DNA of 9,521 nucleotides from an uncultured Clostridia bacterium (lineage in GTDB: Bacteria; Bacillota; Clostridia; Oscillospirales; Acutalibacteraceae): contig CALWKP010000161.1 of assembly GCA_944381295.1 (NCBI GenBank), positions 1 through 9,521 of the forward strand, given 5' to 3'. Both the position numbers and the translations under genes were made by a program. Below are positions 6,191 to 9,521 of the stretch, piece after piece. The notes under the pieces are model-generated. The model saw only the letters and a list, made by a program, of their open reading frames with translations, did no database searches and had not been told where the DNA came from. Position 1 is the stretch's first letter. Each line of letters begins with the position of its first letter.

Positions 6191-6257
6191 CTAGGAAAAA
6201 AGCTCAGGAGGGGCGTAGAAACAGTCCGGGGGATTGTTTCTACGTGGGGGATCCTAG
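6191..6257. repeat. strong nested inverted repeat (14-bp stem inside an outer 6-bp stem)
   Basis: Inner stem: 6214-6227 pairs with 6231-6244 over 14 positions (one G-U) with loop GGG; the arms begin CGTAGAAACA and end TGTTTCTACG. Outer stem: CTAGGA (6191-6196) with TCCTAG (6252-6257). Purine-rich G-runs (GGAGGGG, TGGGGG) flank the inner stem on both sides. No U-tract follows, which argues against a simple terminator. Confidence 0.65.
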
Positions 6258-6374
6258 CGAGGGGTTCCCGAAAGAAGTTTTACCATTTGTACAATTCGGC
6301 TTTTCAAAAACCTTTTTCTACAAGCGGAAAGTTTTTTTGACCGAAAGCGGCAAAATACCTTGCTTTTTTCCAGC

Positions 6375-6403
6375 TTGAAAAACTTTCGACTCCTCTATAT
6401 AAT
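6375..6403 (+). promoter_or_regulatory. sigma-A promoter of the small secreted-protein gene
   Basis: TTGAAA (6375-6380), 17-bp spacer, perfect TATAAT (6398-6403). The predicted start near 6410 leaves a leader of about 32 nt in which CTTTCG (6413-6418) can pair with CGAAAG (6425-6430), partly covering the ribosome binding site AAAGGAGG. Confidence 0.8.
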
Positions 6404-6441
6404 AGAAAGGGACTTTCGTAAAGGCGAAAGGAGGCTTTGCT

Positions 6442-6726
6442 ATGAGAAAATTATTTTGGATTTTTGCCGTCCTGCTGCTGGCCGCCGCTGCGGTTGCAGA
6501 CGCCATCGACCGCCGTACCGGACGTCAGCCCACAGTGTATGGCGTAGATGCTTCCGTGTCTGTGTCGCATCCGTCGGAACACGGTGGATTTGCAGCGGCC
6601 GCCGGAGTGCTCCGGCCGCTTCTGACTGGGGATTTTTTCCGCAGGGGTGTGCGTGCGCTCTCACAACTTTGGTCGGTATTGCATAAAACTTGGAAATCTG
6701 GAAATACTGGGAAAAAGAGTAAATAA
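6442..6726 (+). CDS. small predicted secreted protein, function unknown
   Basis: 94 residues. Very good ribosome binding site AAAGGAGG 7 nt before the ATG, behind a consensus promoter, so it is probably expressed. Residues 1-21 look like a signal peptide: MRK, a hydrophobic core (WIFAVLLLAAAAV) and an ADA cleavage site. The mature part is short, carries no cysteine, includes an Ala/Gly-rich patch and has a basic end (KTWKSGNTGKKSK). I recognise no family. There is no intrinsic terminator after it, and the S10 promoter begins about 75 nt downstream. The C-terminal half has no recognisable pattern, so a decayed or frameshifted longer gene cannot be excluded. Confidence 0.6.
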   Translation: MRKLFWIFAVLLLAAAAVADAIDRRTGRQPTVYGVDASVSVSHPSEHGGFAAAAGVLRPLLTGDFFRRGVRALSQLWSVLHKTWKSGNTGKKSK

Positions 6727-6799
6727 AGCCCTTTTGACCGGTGTGGCAGATTGTACAAAAAATCTCAAAAAAATTCTTACAAAAAAGAGAAATTTAGGC

Positions 6800-6828
6800 T
6801 TGTATCTTTGGCCCGGATATGGTATTAT
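6800..6828 (+). promoter_or_regulatory. promoter of the S10 ribosomal protein operon
   Basis: TTGTAT (6800-6805), 17-bp spacer, TATTAT (6823-6828) preceded by an extended -10 TG (TGG). A TATAAT in the overlapping register (6826-6831) is an alternative -10. Predicted start near 6835. Confidence 0.7.
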
Positions 6829-6834
6829 AATCAA

Positions 6835-7129
6835 GCACGACTGCAACAGATATGCGATGAAGCGGGAGGTTGCGGCCAGTACGGCCGGTTTTTCCGTGGA
6901 GTATGTCCGATTTTAAACCGGGCGACAGAATAGGATGAGTGTTGACGTGGACTGCGCTGCCGCAGTTACTCCGGCAGGATGTCTGCGTACTCAGACGTTT
7001 TTATGCCTTCACCCGGATTGGCTTTTCAAGTAAAGTGATCCGGTTTTTTCATGTCAGGTGACGGAACACCCGGCAGAGTGTGAAGAATTAAAAACGCCGC
7101 CCGCCAACTACAATAAGGAGGCGATTTTC
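6835..7129 (+). promoter_or_regulatory. long structured leader of the S10 operon
   Basis: About 295 nt separate the predicted transcription start from rpsJ. Hairpins in order: CGGCC/GGCCG (6873-6887) followed by GTTTTT; ACTGCG-CTGC-CGCAGT (6951-6966); GTCTG/CAGAC (6981-6996) followed by GTTTTT; and CCGGAT/ATCCGG (7013-7043) followed by U6. AAACCGG at 6915-6921 can pair either with CCGGTTT at 6885-6891 or with CCGGTTT at 7040-7046. This suggests leader-based control such as ribosomal-protein-mediated attenuation. I do not recognise the leader as a described class. Confidence 0.55.
7013..7049 (+). terminator. terminator-like hairpin (possible attenuator) ahead of rpsJ
   Basis: CCGGAT (7013-7018) pairs with ATCCGG (7038-7043); CTTT/AAAG adds an inner stem; U6 at 7044-7049. 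It ends 80 nt before the rpsJ start with no promoter between, so a working terminator here must be conditional. Confidence 0.55.
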
Positions 7130-7441
7130 GTGGCAGTCAAAGAAAAAATCAGGATTAGAATCAAAGGGTACGATCATCAGCTGGTGGATCAGTCCGCTGA
7201 AAAGATCGTTCAGACGGCGAAGCGTACAGGCGCAAGGGTATCTGGCCCGGTGCCGCTGCCGACCGAGAAGCAGGTTATCACCATCCTGCGCGCGGTGCAC
7301 AAGTACAAGGACAGCCGTGAACAGTTCGAGATGAGAACCCACAAGAGATTAATCGACATCCTGAGGCCGTCAAACAAGACCGTTGAGTCTTTGATGAGCC
7401 TGGAACTCCCTGCCGGCGTCGAGATCGAGATCAAACTCTGA
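7130..7441 (+). CDS. rpsJ: 30S ribosomal protein S10
   Basis: 103 residues, the usual length. Start KIRIRIKGYDH; loop region GPVPLPT at 39-45; EMRTHKRLIDI in the second half; C-terminal GVEIEIKL. S10 sits in the 30S head and, as NusE, takes part in transcription antitermination. GTG start at 7130 with AAGGAGG ending 8 nt upstream; an upstream in-frame GTG at 7058 has no ribosome binding site and would add a non-homologous extension. First gene of the S10 operon. Confidence 0.98.
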   Translation: MAVKEKIRIRIKGYDHQLVDQSAEKIVQTAKRTGARVSGPVPLPTEKQVITILRAVHKYKDSREQFEMRTHKRLIDILRPSNKTVESLMSLELPAGVEIEIKL

Positions 7442-7466
7442 TCGACCTACCAGCAGCCGGGGTCAC

Positions 7467-7484
7467 GTTGGCGGAAACGCCAAC
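7467..7484 (+). other. intercistronic hairpin between rpsJ and rplC
   Basis: GTTGGCG (7467-7473), GAAA tetraloop, CGCCAAC (7478-7484): a perfect 7-bp stem with a stable GNRA loop and no U-tract, 16 nt before the rplC ribosome binding site. Likely an mRNA-stability, processing or translational-control element. Confidence 0.55.
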
Positions 7485-7511
7485 CAATAACCTGCATAGG
7501 AGGTATACAAC

Positions 7512-8144
7512 ATGCAAAAAGGAATCATCGGCAAGAAAATCGGCATGACGCAGATTTTCGACGAGAATGGAAACGTCGTTCCCGTAACTGTTGTGGAAGC
7601 CGGTCCCTGCGTAGTAGCGCAGAAGAAGACGGTGGAAAACGATGGGTACGCTTCCATTCAGGTGGGCTTCGGCGACCTGAAAGCAAACAAGGTCAACAAG
7701 CCCATGAAGGGACATTTCGCGAAAGGTGACGTTGCTCCGAAGAGGACTCTGAAAGAGTTCCGTCTGGACGACACCAGTGCCTATAATGTAGGCGACCTGA
7801 TCAAGGCTGACACATTTGCAGCCGGCGAAAAGGTAGACGTCACCGGCACCAGCAAAGGGAAAGGATACGCGGGCGTGATCAAGCGCTGGAACTTCCAGAG
7901 GCTGAAAGAGACCCACGGTTCCGGCCCGGTAGCCCGTCACGGCGGCTCCAATGGCGCATGCTCCAGCCCGTCGCGTGTGTTCCCCGGCCTGAAAATGGCT
8001 GGACATCTGGGCGCAGAGAAAGTTACCGTCCAGAACCTGACCGTTGTCAAAGTGGACGCCGAAAACAACCTGATCGCCATTAAAGGCGCCATCCCTGGCC
8101 CGAACGGCGGCATCGTTGTGATCCGTGACAGCGTGAAAGCGTAA
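7512..8144 (+). CDS. rplC: 50S ribosomal protein L3
   Basis: 210 residues, normal for L3, which binds 23S rRNA near the peptidyl transferase centre and is an early assembly protein. N-terminus QKGIIGKKIGMTQIFDENG; signature GKGYAGVIKRWNF then ACSSPSRVFPGLKMAGHLG at about 145-172; C-terminus GAIPGPNGGIVVIRDSVKA. ATG at 7512 follows AGGAGG by 8 nt. A 70-nt gap with a hairpin separates it from rpsJ; rplD follows after 17 nt. Confidence 0.98.
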   Translation: MQKGIIGKKIGMTQIFDENGNVVPVTVVEAGPCVVAQKKTVENDGYASIQVGFGDLKANKVNKPMKGHFAKGDVAPKRTLKEFRLDDTSAYNVGDLIKADTFAAGEKVDVTGTSKGKGYAGVIKRWNFQRLKETHGSGPVARHGGSNGACSSPSRVFPGLKMAGHLGAEKVTVQNLTVVKVDAENNLIAIKGAIPGPNGGIVVIRDSVKA

Positions 8145-8161
8145 GGGAAGGAGGAATTGTA

Positions 8162-8785
8162 ATGCCACAAGTAGCAGTATTTGATATGGCTGGCAAGGAA
8201 GTCGAAAAGATGGACCTTTCCGAAGCTGTATTTGGGATCGAGCCGAATAAAGCGGTAATGCTCGACCTGGTAAAGAATTACCTCGCGAACCAGCGCCAGG
8301 GCACCCAGTCCGCGCTGACCCGCGCAGAAGTTTCCGGCGGCGGCAAAAAGCCGTGGAGACAAAAGGGTACCGGCCATGCAAGGCAGGGTTCCACCCGTGC
8401 TCCGCAGTGGACCCACGGCGGTATCGTATTTGCGCCGAAGCCGCGCAGCTATCGTTACACCGTCAACAAGAAGGTCCGCCGTCTGGCAATGAAGTCCGCA
8501 TTCTCCAGCAAGGTGATGGACAACGAGATGATCGTTCTCGATAAGATCACCCTGGATGCCTACAAGACCAAGACCATCGCGGCGATGCTCAAAGCAGTCG
8601 GTTCCGAGAAGAAAGCGCTGATCGTTCTGCCCGAAGCGGACAAGAAAGTGATCGCTTCCGCAGCAAACATCCCGGGCGTCAAGACCGCGACCGTCAACAC
8701 CTTAAATGTTTACGACATCCTCAACGCTGACAAGTTCATCGTGGTGAAGGACGCCGTTGCAAAGATCGAGGAGGTGTACGCATAA
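8162..8785 (+). CDS. rplD: 50S ribosomal protein L4
   Basis: 207 residues. The basic extended loop that reaches into the exit tunnel is clear: GGGKKPWRQKGTGHARQG at about 59-76, then PQWTHGGIVFAPKPRSY. Relative to the common RQKGTGRARQGSIR pattern there is a His after GTG and a Thr before R; both look like lineage variation rather than damage. In gamma-proteobacteria L4 represses its own operon; whether it acts on the leader here is not known. AAGGAGGAA precedes the ATG. Confidence 0.98.
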   Translation: MPQVAVFDMAGKEVEKMDLSEAVFGIEPNKAVMLDLVKNYLANQRQGTQSALTRAEVSGGGKKPWRQKGTGHARQGSTRAPQWTHGGIVFAPKPRSYRYTVNKKVRRLAMKSAFSSKVMDNEMIVLDKITLDAYKTKTIAAMLKAVGSEKKALIVLPEADKKVIASAANIPGVKTATVNTLNVYDILNADKFIVVKDAVAKIEEVYA

Positions 8786-9075
8786 TGGTAGCGCATGATA
8801 TCATTATCCGCCCGGTTATTACCGAAAGAAGCATGGCGGGCATCCCGTCCAAGAAGTATACGTTTGAAGTCGCCAAGGACGCCACCAAGATCGATGTGGC
8901 TAGGGCGGTAGAAGAGCTGTTCAAGGTCAAGGTAGCAAAGGTCAACACCATGCACGTCCGCGGCCAGCTCCGCCGTCAGGGCAGGTTCCAGGGCTACACC
9001 CCGTCCTGGAAAAAGGCGATCGTCACCCTGTCGGAAGACAGCAAAGCGATCGAGTTCTTTGAGGGTATGTTCTAA
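8785..9075 (+). CDS. rplW: 50S ribosomal protein L23
   Basis: 96 residues. HDIIIRPVITERS at the N-terminus, KYTFEVAKDATKIDVARAVEELFKVKVAKVNT in the middle, and the basic loop RGQLRRQGRFQGYTPSWKKAIVTL are diagnostic. L23 lines the tunnel exit and is the docking site for trigger factor and SRP. Its ATG shares one base with the rplD TAA stop, and its ribosome binding site GAGGAGG lies inside rplD, so translation is coupled. Confidence 0.98.
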   Translation: MVAHDIIIRPVITERSMAGIPSKKYTFEVAKDATKIDVARAVEELFKVKVAKVNTMHVRGQLRRQGRFQGYTPSWKKAIVTLSEDSKAIEFFEGMF

Positions 9076-9101
9076 TTCGGACAGCCTTCCGGTCCTGAAC
9101 C

Positions 9102-9172
9102 CCCGCGGAATCCGCGGGAACTGCCTGCCGATATTGAGGCAGGGGCAACGTATGGGGGACTGGCATGCCCCC
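9102..9172 (+). other. three tandem hairpins between rplW and rplB
   Basis: CCCGCGG (9102-9108)/CCGCGGG (9112-9118) with loop AAT; CTGCCT (9121-9126)/AGGCAG (9137-9142); GGGGG (9154-9158)/CCCCC (9168-9172). None has a U-tract, so they are not terminators. They fill most of the 127-nt gap, which is long for this operon position. Confidence 0.55.
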
Positions 9173-9202
9173 GCAAAGCCATCATGAGGAGTGTGATACC
9201 GA

Positions 9203-9521
9203 ATGCCAATGATTAACTATAAACCGACTACCCCCGGCAGACGCGGTATGTCCGTTACGGATTATTCCGGTCTTTCCAAGGTAGCTCCCGAGAAGAGCCT
9301 GCTGGCTCCGCTCAGCAATAAATCCGGCCGTAACAGCTACGGCAGGATCACCGTCCGTCATCGCGGCGGCGGAAACCGCAGAAAATACCGTATCATCGAT
9401 TTCAAACGTCAGAAATTCGACATTCCGGGCAAGGTTCTTACCATTGAGTACGACCCCAACCGCTCGGCGCACATCGCTTTGGTTGAATACGAAGACGGCG
9501 AAAAGAGATACATTCTCGCCC
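9203..9521 (+). CDS. rplB: 50S ribosomal protein L2, 5' part (cut by the window edge)
   Basis: About 106 residues are visible and the frame stays open to the edge. NYKPTTPGRRGMSVTDYS at the start, then GRITVRHRGGGNRRKYRIIDFKR and VLTIEYDPNRSAHIALVEYEDGEKRYI, are the L2 N-terminal RNA-binding domain. L2 is needed for subunit association and peptidyl transferase activity. ATG at 9203 with GAGGAG 11 nt upstream; the next ATG at 9209 is a less likely start because family members keep two or more residues before it. Confidence 0.97.
   Translation, partial: MPMINYKPTTPGRRGMSVTDYSGLSKVAPEKSLLAPLSNKSGRNSYGRITVRHRGGGNRRKYRIIDFKRQKFDIPGKVLTIEYDPNRSAHIALVEYEDGEKRYILA

Larger units (their letters stand above)
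5893..6374. other. gene-free region rich in inverted repeats
   Basis: No ORF with a convincing start is seen on either strand. The stretch is packed with hairpin-forming sequences, the best of which are listed separately (6078-6129, 6145-6159, 6191-6257). AGGC-TCC-GCCT nested within CAAG/CTTG near 6005-6035 adds another. It could be a dispersed repeat of the host, a decayed mobile element, or one or more structured RNAs. No family is recognised. Confidence 0.5.

Noticed and set aside
6935..7033. 32-codon open frame in the S10 leader as a leader peptide
   Set aside because: The ATG has no properly spaced ribosome binding site (AGG directly abuts it), and its codons show no repeated amino acid suited to attenuation.
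7058..7129. GTG start that would extend S10 by 24 residues
   Set aside because: No ribosome binding site precedes it, and the extension is unlike any S10 N-terminus; AAGGAGG supports 7130.

Overview
The window looks like a chromosomal stretch of a Gram-positive anaerobe of the class Clostridia, probably the Oscillospiraceae/Ruminococcaceae. This is inferred from strong AGGAGG-type ribosome binding sites, sigma-A promoters with 17-bp spacers, intrinsic terminators, the archaeal-type short prolyl-tRNA synthetase with a C-terminal zinc site, a sodium-pump decarboxylase beta/short-gamma pair, and the style of the S10-operon proteins. No phage, insertion sequence, CRISPR array, tRNA or rRNA is visible.

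Left part, minus strand (1-2482). A bifunctional shikimate dehydrogenase-shikimate kinase (AroE-AroK fusion) is followed by a small P-loop kinase; the unit ends at an intrinsic terminator at 320-342. Further left is a separate minus-strand unit: a consensus promoter (TTGACA-17-TATAGT), a roughly 220-nt structured transcript that contains a 36-codon ORF with a good ribosome binding site and six cysteines in its last 13 residues, and a 14-bp terminator hairpin. A Shine-Dalgarno-like TTGGAGG lies at the very left edge, about 17 nt past the hairpin. This unit could be a cysteine-codon leader-peptide attenuator for a gene just outside the window, a free-standing Cys-rich micropeptide, or a structured RNA. 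It is the most interesting item here.

Middle, plus strand (2460-5892). A lone acyl carrier protein gene has its own promoter, which overlaps a divergent promoter for the shikimate unit, and its own terminator. Next comes an operon with a TTGAAA-17-TATAAT promoter: decarboxylase beta subunit, a 58-residue OadG-like membrane subunit, and proS, closed by a strong terminator. The carboxyltransferase alpha subunit and the biotin carrier needed by the pump are not in the window.

5893-6441 holds no convincing gene. It is full of inverted repeats, including a 14-bp stem, and may be a repeat element or structured RNA. A promoter at 6375-6403 drives a small predicted secreted protein (6442-6726).

Right part (6800-9521). 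The S10 ribosomal protein operon begins: promoter, a leader of about 295 nt with terminator-like hairpins and mutually exclusive pairings, then rpsJ, rplC, rplD, rplW and the 5' third of rplB. The rpsJ-rplC and rplW-rplB gaps carry strong hairpins without U-tracts, which is unusual in an operon that is normally tightly packed.
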